Shown here piece by piece: positions 9,666 through 19,053 of a stretch of 32,533 nucleotides of DNA. This DNA comes from Annulohypoxylon bovei var. microspora. Lineage: Eukaryota; Ascomycota; Sordariomycetes; Xylariales; Hypoxylaceae. Where the stretch lies: contig MU405439.1 in the NCBI GenBank assembly GCA_022836615.1, positions 1 to 32,533 of the forward strand, written 5' to 3'. The translations under genes were made by a program, and so were the position numbers. The notes under the pieces are model-generated. The model was not told where the DNA came from, ran no database searches, and saw nothing but the letters and a program-made list of their open reading frames with translations. Within the stretch, counting starts at the first letter, position 1. Each line of letters begins with the position of its first letter.

Positions 9666-11794
9666 ATGAGTACGCCGGGTGGCTGGAAGGCTTGGGATCA
9701 AGCACTCAAAGTGAAAGGATGTATTGAGTCTTGCTGGGTTCGCAACCTCCCACTAACTGACGAGAAAGAACATGTAGCGCACAATTCTAGGGGAAGCTTG
9801 CTTTTAGTCGACGATAAGGTACGAGAGGCGGCTGCCTCAAAGCTATACCAGAAGATCAAGCCGTGGCAAACACGTATCCTTCGTATCGAACCAACAACTC
9901 AGTTTGATAGGTTAATCGTTTGCACTCTGTTAGTAGCAGATGTTATCATCCATGAGGGCCTAGGGGTAGTCGAAGAGGACGGACCTAAAGAGATTCCATA
10001 TGAAGCACTTTCGTACACATGGGGTGCGCCGGTCTTCTCGCTTCCGATCCAGATAAATGGTGTCGATTTCTTCATTACTGAGAATCTCGACTCTGCTCTA
10101 CGCCACTTGCGATTGACTGACTCTAAGCGTTATTTGTGGGTCGATGCGCTCTGCATCAACCAGTTTGATGTCAGGGAGAAATCTGTACAGGTTGGGCGGA
10201 TGTTTTCCATCTACCAAAAGGCTAGAAGAGTGGTGGCATGGAATTCCGGTTGGACGGAAAGGAAGAGTACCATTTTGTCTACGGTTCTCGCCAACATATC
10301 CAACAGCCAAAAACACAGTGAGGAGTGCCTTGCGCGTTTCCATAAGCTGTATCAATTCCTTGTGAAAGCGTGCGAGCCCCCTTTGTTCAAGCGAACCTGG
10401 GTCCGACAGGAGGCCTTCGCTGCTAGAGATATAGTGATGCAGTTCAGCAATCTCCAGATATCTTGGGAAGAGTACGAACGCATCAAGTGGTTTATTATAT
10501 CAATTAAGGGGCACGCGGACCCGAAGTCTGAGTCGACCCTTCTGGATTTCACTGATGCCATCTACTTGAAATCCCCCTTCAACGCGATCATGACGTTGGT
10601 TCAGCCAGACTACAAGAGCGATCGCAAATCACGCGACGAAGGCAATCAAGCTGCAGTGAATGCCCCCGTCTCGCTTCTAGACGCATTGGTATTTTCTTCC
10701 TCTTTTGGAGTGACCGACCCTCGTGATCTAGTCTACGGAATACTCGGCTTTACGACAGTCCCAATATCGCACACGGTTTGGAATATGAGTCAACCTACTT
10801 TAGAAGTTGATTATGGCCGTTCTGTATCCGAAGTGTACCAAGACGTTGTCAAGTACGAGATCGCCCGAACAGAATTATTGGACATTCTCGACTTCACAGT
10901 CTCCCGTCCGGCTCCATCCGACCTCCCTTCATGGACTCCTGATTGGAGGTCCTATGATTATAAATTTGCGCAGCATCGTGTACTACATAAGGCAAACTCG
11001 TGGAAGTACGGGTTTATCGACGTCAAGAGGATTGGTGTATCATGGAAACCAGTTCAACAGCCACCAGATGCCAATGGGACCTTATCAACGAAAGGCATTA
11101 TTCTTGGCAAGCTCCACGAGACAATGGATGAAAGTACAGCTTGGACGCCGTTTACATCTCCAGGTTTCGAGTCGGGATTTAAGGAGAGGTTTGGAGGAAG
11201 AAGCTTCGATGATACAAGCCTCTTCCCAGGCGTAACCCGAGATTATAAGTCAACATTTAACGAAATGTTCAAGGACGGGGACTTGCCCTTTTACGAAGGA
11301 AAGGTCGCCGGAGTGAGCGTGACCAAAGCTGGCAAACGACTTATGACCCTACTTCAGAAGGAAATGCTTGAGAAGATTAAACAGGCGCTGCGAGGCCGTG
11401 TGGTCGCATCGCCAGAACCTATCCGAGGGAACCATAGTCTAGGGTTTGCGTCGTCAGGCATCTCTCTCTAGCACCTAAGGGATTCCGGGGAAACGATATC
11501 ATCGTTCTATTCCAGGGATCACAGTTCCCGGTTGTCTTGAGGCGTTCTGCTCAGGGGAAACACACTTTAATAGGGAGGGCGATATTTCCTTTTTGGTTTG
11601 AGCACCGGTCGGCATCCTTTGATGACCTCAGGATGGACGAACTGGCCTGGAACAGCAACAAGTCCGTATATACCCAGACGTCTAACATATTAGAAAGCAG
11701 ACTTAAATGGCCGGAGAAGATGGCTTCTCTTTGGAAACCCGTGCTCCAAGACACCGAATTCCTCAACTCGCTAGAGGATTTCCAGTTAGTTTGA
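9666..11794 (+). CDS. Heterokaryon-incompatibility (HET) domain protein, frame broken near its 3' end
   Basis: The open frame 9666-11471 gives 601 residues. PYEALSYTWG (from about residue 111) and RYLWVDALCINQ (from about 155) are the two diagnostic blocks of the HET domain (PF06985), which is linked to non-self recognition and programmed cell death in fungi. HET proteins usually end with a GD.V..L.G...P.VLR block. Here that block (GNDIIVLFQGSQFPVVLR) exists but in a different frame, from about 11475 to the stop at 11794. The frame is lost at a TCTCTCTC run (11461-11468): removing one TC unit would read ISLAPKG straight through and give about 708 residues. An alternative is an unannotated intron ending at the pyrimidine-rich TAG at 11471, but its only donor is poor and it would remove conserved-looking residues. 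It is either a recent pseudogene, a slippage allele or a sequencing error. Confidence 0.8.
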
Positions 11795-12269
11795 ACCTAG
11801 AATAGCCGAAGAATCATGATGCACACCTATTGGGTTTGGAGAAATAAGTCAAAGACCATAGAAATTGCGCTAGTGTCGTGTAAAGCAGCTAATCCGATAT
11901 CGGCAATCTTGAAGCTTCCAAGACTTGAGGATCGGAGATCTAGCTGCACGATTGCATAAAGCAACGTTAATGGGGAAGCTCGCGATTTGCCTCCACATTG
12001 ATAAGTGGCGGCGTATCACAACTGACTCAGACAACAGCGTACCTTCGCATCTATCGGGAAAGCGAATCTCAGAGGCTGCTTAGTACGTCATGTTTCATTT
12101 GCTGTAACTTCGGCTTCGGTCTCAATCGTTCAATCTACAAGACCATAGCCATTGTTGATAGATGAGACAACTCACAAGTTGATATAGTTCATTTTCCAAG
12201 CTAGAAAATCTAGTAGCTCCTCATCATATTGATATATCGTGATAAGTTGGGTTGTCGTTTTCAGTCACC
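11795..12269. other. Intergenic, nothing recognised
   Basis: This is 475 bp between the HET gene and the flavoprotein gene on the same strand. No coding frame or repeat was recognised. Confidence 0.5.
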
Positions 12270-13249
12270 ATGGGTGCCTTCTTCGAAACTATCCCGACGT
12301 ATGTAGCACATCGATAGTTCTTTTATCCCCTTCTTGGCCTGTCACGGGCCCAGATCTTCCCGATTGAGCTGGTCGAGGAACTATCCCGTGAAATGCTTAA
12401 TAGCCATAGATTTCTCACAAGAATAATTGCTGATTATAATTTTTTAGCTCTCTTATCAAGTGGATTCTTGATCAAAAGGTCTTTTGGGTATCGACGGCAC
12501 CGTTATCGGGGAAAGGTCATGTCAATGTCTCGCCGAAAGGGGGGCAGGCCTTCGGTGTCCCGGATAACAAGACGTTTTGGTACCTGGACATGACCGGCTC
12601 CGGCAACGAGACTATCTCGCATCTTCTTGAGCCGGGCAATGGTCGCGCCACTATCCTCTTCAACGCTTTCGAAGGGCCGCCGCGCATCTTACGGCTCTGG
12701 GGCAAGGGCCGCGTCCTGGAAAACGGGACCCCCGAGTTCGACGATATCGTGCAGCGGGAGAACATCGAGTTAATCCCAGGCATACGCTCCATCATCGTGG
12801 TCGACGTCCACCAAGTCGGTACCTCCTGTGGGTACAGCGTACCCATGTATGATTTCAAGGAGTTCCGCACCACTCTCAACGACTACTTCAAACGCAAGGA
12901 GGACAAGTTCCTCGCGGGAAACGAGAAAGAGAGCATAGACCGCTACTGGGCGCTGAAGAACGCCTGGAGCATGGACGGCCTCCCGGGCATGCCCAGAGGT
13001 CTCAAAGCCGGGCGACTTTACGCTATTAAACCCGCGAAGAAGATGGTAGGACCGCTGGCCCCAAAGAATGGGACCAATTTAAGCATTTTGTGGAGCAGCT
13101 TTCAGGTTGAACATTTCATCATTATCGTTCTGGCTCTCCTGCTTGCTATCTCTCTGGCCACACATCCTGCTCTTCAGTATCAAGCTCAAACGCGGATACT
13201 GAAGGCGGTGCCGGATGCGCTTCCAAGTTCCGTCAGATTCCGAAATTGA
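12270..13249 (+). CDS. Pyridoxamine 5'-phosphate oxidase-family flavoprotein with C-terminal membrane helix
   Basis: The model is join(12270..12298, 12448..13249), 276 residues. A 29-nt first exon encodes MGAFFETIP. The 149-nt intron starts GTATGT and ends TTTTTTAG, and the join continues into SLIKWILDQKVFWVSTAPLSG. The stretches HVNVSPKGG, TFWYLDMTGSGNETISHL and NAFEGPPRILRLWGKGRV form the split-barrel FMN-binding core of the fungal PNPOx-like family. These proteins bind flavin and probably act as oxidoreductases; true PNP oxidase activity is not implied. NAWSMDGLPG closes the conserved domain. Residues about 231-250 are strongly hydrophobic (HFIIIVLALLLAISLA), suggesting a tail-anchored membrane form, which is unusual for a soluble-barrel family. 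Confidence 0.85.
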
Positions 13250-14650
13250 TACTGCCTACTTTCTTATACCTATCCCCTTAAGATTAGTAAGAACACTTTG
13301 GACTTTGCGGAGCAAGACGATCTGGTTCGCGCGATAGCAGACAGGCAGATTAACCCGTAATGTAGCTTTACGGGTATTCGTTGTTCTAGAAATCTCGTTG
13401 GTCATTGAGATATTGATGCTAATTTCAGTGAAGCTGACGTCTCATGGTAGTCTAAGGGATGTGCCATTGTTTTCGACTTACACATAAAGTGTAGTCTAGG
13501 TAGTGGAGGGAATTCGGCCAGCAGAGGATTGGTCATCTTTCCATCATTTCGTATGAACAAATTAGAAGCAATCTCGCATCAATCAAATATTCGGGAAATT
13601 CAATGTTCTGTGGTGTTTTTTTTTTTGGTTTCGTTTCGGGTGTTTTTTTCATTAGCTTGAAATAATTCGATAGCAGTAGCAGTATTATTGAAAAGACCAG
13701 GGTTTCCGATAATGATTTTTATCGTGATATAATATGATCCGCGTATTATATGTAAATGGATTGAAGAAACTTCAGAAAAAAACCCGACTTAGCCCGGTTC
13801 GGTCGTCTTCAGCTAGACCGGGGTGACCTACATAGTAAGGTCTTCACTATCATTTTCGAGATAGATATGCTCTTTAGCATTTGTTATCATCAGAATGCCG
13901 GTATCACCGAGACTGAAAACCAGATCGTTTGCCTAGTGAATTTTTCGAAATAAACATTCAGGTACAGATATATGTAGATTGGTATATGAAAAGACTTCAA
14001 GTTGACAGGCCTTGTGAAATATTTTCCTGATAATGGAGGCTCACACAGCAGAGCCAAGAAAACATGGGTCTTTTTAATCACCTAACCCACTATTCTATCG
14101 GGACCGATCCGCAAAACGTGGCGTCGCAATAATGACGAGATTTTTCAAATGGAGGGAAGCCCTCGAGACTAGCAAACATGAAGAATTTATATTTAGCTAC
14201 CCTGCCTACCTACATACCTAAGTACATAGACACCTAAGTAGGTATCTCGGTATGTACGGTGAGCCCATTTTTTTCTTCTGCAAGGTCCATGACGTTACAT
14301 ACTCGACGCTACTAGGAGTTGTGCAATGCCGTCGGGATCTATACTAGGAAATTATTCCCGAAACCCGGCTGTTGACTAGTCCTTACCTCGTAAGGCCGTG
14401 CCTCGGTATCGAATCTCTTTATCCCTTCAGCTCCGGGATAAACTTTCGTACTCTGGCTACTTTTATAAACCAAGTAGCTTTAGAAATATGTTGTAGCACT
14501 CCCTAAACACCAAAAAGGTCATGAGAGAAGGTATTGATCGTAAATCGCGGTGTTAGCGCTAGATGAGCTATACTATGTTTCAGTAGACCCCACTAGATTT
14601 TGAAACATACCTAGACCTACCTAATAGGGGGATTGCATTCTATTCCCGAA
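13250..14650. other. Intergenic, no gene; TACCTA microsatellite cluster
   Basis: About 1.4 kb of AT-rich sequence with no supported coding frame. It contains T-rich runs near 13618-13650, a short GC-rich inverted repeat around 13796-13827, and a cluster of CCTACCTACATACCTAAG-type units at about 14200-14250 that recurs near 14605-14620. The last few hundred bases are the presumed promoter of the acyl-CoA synthetase gene. Confidence 0.5.
14200..14250. repeat. TACC/TACCTA microsatellite-like cluster
   Basis: Imperfect tandem TACC/TACCTA units are followed by their complement TAGGTA, so the stretch can partly fold back on itself. The same hexamer is scattered through many intergenic parts of the window (near 7280, 14610, 16645, 18460, 24325, 25325). 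Confidence 0.6.
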
Positions 14651-16618
14651 ATGGCATGTAAGCAGCGAATTTCCTCACAACATCCACCTACAACAAGCGC
14701 TGACAAAAAAACCTCAGTGGCGATAGCGGGAGCCGCTGCAGGCAGCGCTGCCTTCGCAGCGTATCTGGACGCTCGATTTCACATTCGCAATGACCTGAAG
14801 GCGGGTAGCAACAAGAAGCGGGCTTTAAAATGGCAAAGTGACATTCTCGAGCAGGTCCGAACCGGCAAGACGCACATCTACCACATCCTCGAGGACCAGG
14901 CCAAGGACCCAAGCCTCGTTTTCATCATATTCGAGGGCCGTGAGTATACCTATGCGGAAATTTACAAAGCAGTGCAACCCGTCGGAAACTGGCTTATGAA
15001 AGACCTGGGCATCAAGAAGGGCGAGATGGTCGCACTAGACGGCGGTAATAGCCCCGAGTATGTGATGCTCTGGTTCGCCCTCGAGGCCATCGGCGCTTCC
15101 GTAGCTTTCATAAACTTCAACCTAACAGCGAACCCGCTCGTCCATTCCGTCAAGGTCGCCGGCGCGCGGTACTTGCTTGCCGACTCAGACGTGCGCCACC
15201 TCGTCTCTCCGGTCGAGGAGGAACTTACCTCCTCCGGCACTCAGACGCTGTACTACGACCCAGCCTCTATGAGCGCCCTAACAGACACAGAGCCGCTGCC
15301 GGAGGAGCGCCGCGCGGGCGCCAAGCCCACGGACATCGCATCCCTGATCTACACCTCGGGCACGACCGGCAAGCCCAAGGGCACGATCGTGAGCCGTGCG
15401 CGAGTGATGCTCCTCCGGCAATCTAACGACAAGATAGGCCTGCGACGCGACGACAAGATGTACACCTGCCTACCGCTGTACCACGCGTCCGCGCAAGGCG
15501 TGTGCTGCCTGCCGATCCTCGCGACGGGCGCGACCATGGTGCTGGGGCGCAAGTTCTCGCACCAGACGTTCTGGCCGGAGATCCACCAATCGGGCGCGAC
15601 CATCATCCAATACGTGGGGGAGCTGTGCCGGTACGTGCTCAGCGCGGCGCCGGGGCCGCTGGACCGGGGCCACAGGGTGCGGATGGCGTGGGGCAACGGC
15701 ATGCGCGCGGACGTGTGGGAGCGGTTCCGGCAGCGCTTCGGCATCGACGCCATCTTCGAGTTCTACAGCAGCACGGACGGCGTCGGCATCATCGCGAACG
15801 TGAACCGCGGCGACTTCTCGCGCGGCTGCATCGCCGTGCGCGGCCCGCTGTGGCACTGGCGCAACGGCGCCGGCGAGGCGCGCGTGCGCGTCGACCCGGA
15901 CACCCAGGAGATGCTGCGCGGGCCCGACGGGTTTGCGATCCGCTGCGCGGACGAGCCCGGCGAGCTGATCTACCGCGTCGAGAGCCCGGCCGGCGTGCCG
16001 CGGTACTACGGCGACGACGCCGCGTCCGAGAAGCGGCTGGCGCGCGACGTGTTCGCGCAGGGCGACCTGTGGCTGCGCGTCGGCGACGTCATGCGCCTCG
16101 ACCGGCACGGCCGGCTGTACTTCGTCGACCGCCTGGGCGACACGTTCCGCTGGCGCTCGGAGAACGTGTCGACGACCGAGGTCGGTGACGCCGTCGGCCT
16201 GTTCCCGCAGGTCGCCGAGGCGAACGTGTACGGCGTCGCGGTGCCCAACTCCGAAGGGCGGGCCGGGTGTGTAGCCTTGGTTCCCGCGGAGGGCGTCTCG
16301 GGGAGTCCCGAAGACATCGCGAGCGGGCGAGGTCTGGACCTGAAGGGGCTGGCGGAGCACTGTCTGGCGGAACTCCCGCGGTACGCGGTGCCCGTCTTCA
16401 TTAGAGTGACCAAGCAGCTCGAGTACACGGGGACGATGAAGTTGCAGAAGGGGCATCTGAGGGCCGAAGGGGTCGACCTAGATGCTATCGAGAAGGCGGC
16501 GAAGGAAACGGGGCAAGATCCAGATACGATATACTGGCTCCCGCCCGGCGAAAGGAGATACGTCCCTTTCTCGAAGAAAGATCTACAAGAACTAAAAGGG
16601 GACAGGGTCCGTCTTTGA
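14651..16618 (+). CDS. FAT1: Very-long-chain acyl-CoA synthetase / fatty acid transporter (FAT1/FATP family)
   Basis: A single-exon gene of 655 residues. ATG 14651 is the first ATG in frame. The N-terminal hydrophobic stretch at about 22-40 (VAIAGAAAGSAAFAAYL) is a likely membrane anchor. The AMP-binding P-loop YTSGTTGKPKG lies at about 234-244. A second adenylate-forming block, FYSSTDGVG, lies near 370. DRLGDTFRWRSENVSTTEV near 490 is the FATP/VLACS signature that separates this family from ordinary long-chain synthetases. It is expected to activate long or very-long fatty acids to CoA thioesters (ATP to AMP) at the peroxisome, lipid droplet, ER or plasma membrane. The length fits the family. 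The middle of the gene (about 15480-16250) is far richer in GC than its start, which also creates a long spurious antisense frame. Confidence 0.9.
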   Translation: MACKQRISSQHPPTTSADKKTSVAIAGAAAGSAAFAAYLDARFHIRNDLKAGSNKKRALKWQSDILEQVRTGKTHIYHILEDQAKDPSLVFIIFEGREYTYAEIYKAVQPVGNWLMKDLGIKKGEMVALDGGNSPEYVMLWFALEAIGASVAFINFNLTANPLVHSVKVAGARYLLADSDVRHLVSPVEEELTSSGTQTLYYDPASMSALTDTEPLPEERRAGAKPTDIASLIYTSGTTGKPKGTIVSRARVMLLRQSNDKIGLRRDDKMYTCLPLYHASAQGVCCLPILATGATMVLGRKFSHQTFWPEIHQSGATIIQYVGELCRYVLSAAPGPLDRGHRVRMAWGNGMRADVWERFRQRFGIDAIFEFYSSTDGVGIIANVNRGDFSRGCIAVRGPLWHWRNGAGEARVRVDPDTQEMLRGPDGFAIRCADEPGELIYRVESPAGVPRYYGDDAASEKRLARDVFAQGDLWLRVGDVMRLDRHGRLYFVDRLGDTFRWRSENVSTTEVGDAVGLFPQVAEANVYGVAVPNSEGRAGCVALVPAEGVSGSPEDIASGRGLDLKGLAEHCLAELPRYAVPVFIRVTKQLEYTGTMKLQKGHLRAEGVDLDAIEKAAKETGQDPDTIYWLPPGERRYVPFSKKDLQELKGDRVRL

Positions 16619-17042
16619 TGATACGCGTGCATATATAATTAGATACCTACTATGTTGTAATTAATAGAATTCCAAAGATTTAAGTACCTTTACCTAGGGT
16701 TGATGTCAAGTTGAGCTCACAATAGCATAGCCGCAATCGCAGTCGTAGGTGCCACTCGCAGGTCAAGAATAGGGGGGATGTAGCGGGGTATCATTCCTGA
16801 CCTGAGTCATCAACGACTCGACTCTTCGGCCAATATTCTGGTATCTGCTAGTAAGCTCAACAATGCAAAAGAGCAGATATTATTATATGAAGCACCCATC
16901 TCAATCAGATATAAGAATGCAAGGATGAATTCGTTACATTAGCTAGGTTGTGCCGTAAAGACTGCGAAGACGTCGACGAATGACTCCTAAGAAAGACGTA
17001 CGATCATATGCTCATACCTCCCACCATATACAGCAACAACAT
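16619..17042. other. Convergent 3' flanks, nothing recognised
   Basis: The plus-strand acyl-CoA synthetase and the minus-strand gene at 17043-18261 end toward each other here. The 424-bp gap should hold both 3' ends. No coding frame or repeat was recognised. Confidence 0.5.
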
Positions 17043-18261
17043 TTAGAATGCCCAGTAAACCTTGACCTCAACTCTCTGGATGTTGTTCGACCACCCTGGA
17101 AACCTAGCACGCCCCCAGACAGTAATCATATCGCCAAATTTCAAATTCTTGAGGAATTCGCCATTACCAGTACCAGTACCCCGGCCAGCTTCATCTAATG
17201 TTTCGGCCGCTGCTGATTCTGGATCTACATCATCGTCCCAAGACCACTCGACGTGATGATGTTGAAAGTCCCCTACAGCTTGCTTGTTTCGTTGTATCAG
17301 GTGATCTTGATTAGGTAGCAGTTCATGATGGTATCCCATATCAAGACCCTCGCCATGGTCGTTTTCCAATGTCGGCCAAATCGGACGAATTGCACAAGTT
17401 GGAATGTTTATAAATCCCGGGCCTAGATTATCTGGACATTCTAGTACGCCTAAAACATAATCAGTACATCAATCACTCATATTTGCGCCAAGATTCTTAC
17501 ACTTATTTTCCTTGTCGAAGCGGTCTAACCCTGCGTCAAACCAGGTAAACGAACCGCGATAGGTGCCTTGGTTTGCAATATCGCTGCTCCAACCTTGGTC
17601 GCAACTCACGATATCAAAAACGACTTTGCGGAATGGATGCTCTAGCGTGGAAAAGGAACTCTCTATGAGGCCTTGTAACTCGGACTCCGCATATTCTTTC
17701 ACGAGCCGTTTAGGTTCAGACTCAACTCTCCAGAGATCTTGGCTAGAGGGCGACCATTTGGTGAGACCCAATGGCTCAGTACGAAGCTGTAAATAAATGT
17801 AAGCAAAGGTTGAAGGCATAGAGCTAGTATAGCCAAGAAGTTCTACTAACCAAGAACTGATCCTGGGCTGGGCGTGCACCAGAAACTGAGATCCGGCGTT
17901 GTGGGGAATTGCTGTAGTCGATGACGGTGGCGGAACAAGCCCAATACTCGGCACGATCGAGGATCATATCAACTAGCTCCGGAGGTAGGTTCCTAGCTTT
18001 GGACAGGATACCCTTCACTTCAACGATATCTTCTGGTCTAGCTTCGTAGGAGCTCGTGAGAGTCGGCGGATGTTGTTCATTATGTCGATCTGGAGGCGGG
18101 GCTATAGGAATCCGTCTCTGAGGAATCATAGCTCCTCCTCTGCGGTTGATCATGATGGGTACGGTTGATGTGTTTTGGGTTCTCTCGTTGTTATCGAAAA
18201 ATCGAGGTATAAGTATTACTGCGATTAGGGAGAATAGGGCGATGTCGACGAGATCAAACAT
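17043..18261 (-). CDS. Conserved fungal protein of unknown function, N-terminal membrane anchor, three exons
   Basis: The model is complement(17043..17449, 17501..17786, 17851..18261), 367 residues, with introns of 51 nt (donor GTAAGA, acceptor TTTTAG) and 64 nt (donor GTTAGT, acceptor TTACAG). The start opens with a hydrophobic helix, MFDLVDIALFSLIAVILIP, so the protein is probably membrane-anchored. A Pro/Arg-rich linker follows, then LPPELVDMILDRAEYW, which looks like an F-box-like helical segment. Then comes LRTEPLGLTKW and a DQGW...YRGSFTWFDAG region. The C-terminal third has HVEWSWDDDVDPES, a GTGNGEF block and LKFGDMITVWGRARFPGW, ending in a beta-rich VKVYWAF. I recall this layout from uncharacterised ascomycete proteins but know no function. 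The continuity of conserved-looking blocks across both joins supports the splicing. Confidence 0.75.
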
Positions 18262-18743
18262 GTTTTGATGGAAGGTAGGTGGAGCTACAAGCAATTAATT
18301 ATTTATATATGTACATATGGACTTAATAGGTTGAGAAATGGGCAGACAAGGGAAGCCTAGGTAGGGCGGACAAGCGGGGGTGGGGAGGCAATGATTATGG
18401 TTCGGAAACTGCAATGTCACACAACATACCTGCCTTGCCTACGTCAGGTATTACCTACCTACCTCCAATCAATGGGTTGATTTTCAGGGCCAAGGACCGC
18501 GGCTAAACATGGCTGTGTCACCTATCAAACTGTCAACGTCAGCTCCTCGCTTTTGTCTGGGTAGATCGTGTTATTGCGTAACCAGTCTTTAACGATGTAC
18601 ATAGAGGAGTCGTAAGTGGCTAAGATGGGCTTACCAATAGTTCGTAGTTATGACACCACTTGATATTGCAAGAGATATATGATTTTAGAGCCGTAGTTTA
18701 AGAATATGTATGCTGTTAGAGGCACGTACAGAGCATATCAGTT

Positions 18744-18753
18744 GTGACATCAT
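18744..18753 (+). promoter_or_regulatory. Possible CYS3/MetR (bZIP) binding site
   Basis: GTGACATCAT matches 9 of 10 positions of the fungal sulfur-regulator consensus ATGRYRYCAT. It lies about 300 bp upstream of the CysA-like start codon, a plausible location for cysteine-synthesis control. This is a pattern match only. Confidence 0.35.
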
Positions 18754-18872
18754 ATGTTAGGTAGGCATTGTACATTCTTAGTTTTATCGATTGTGAACAG
18801 CTTAAAATGCGGGCCATATGGAATAAAATGGGTAAGTGGGGGTATTATGAAGAACCACAAGCTAAAGAATAG

Positions 18873-18878
18873 CACGTG
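18873..18878 (+). promoter_or_regulatory. CACGTG E-box upstream of the O-acetyltransferase gene
   Basis: A perfect CACGTG lies about 175 bp upstream of the ATG. In yeast, Cbf1 binds this core at MET genes, and a CCACAA motif of the Met31/32 type lies 20 bp upstream. A six-base site occurs by chance, so the support is the gene context. Confidence 0.35.
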
Positions 18879-19053
18879 AGGTCGCACCATTCAATTCGCG
18901 CAAGTCGCCTCTGTACTACCCAGGTAAGTTAGAACCTTTCAAGGTTTAGTCTCACGTAAATTTCTATCATGGGCATTACAAATCCAGTATATCGAGGTTG
19001 GGATAGCTGTCCATCGAGGACTTCTACACCTTCCAGTCAAAGAAAGTGTCACG

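Larger units (their letters stand above)
18262..19053. other. Divergent promoter region
   Basis: About 790 bp separates the minus-strand orphan gene from the plus-strand O-acetyltransferase gene, so it should contain both promoters. It has TACCTACCTACC repeats near 18455-18475 and the two sulfur-regulon-like sites listed separately. No coding frame is supported. Confidence 0.55.

Noticed and set aside
15470..16456. 328-residue antisense open frame inside the acyl-CoA synthetase gene
   Set aside because: Low-complexity Arg/Val/Ala/Pro composition produced by high GC3 of the real gene on the other strand.
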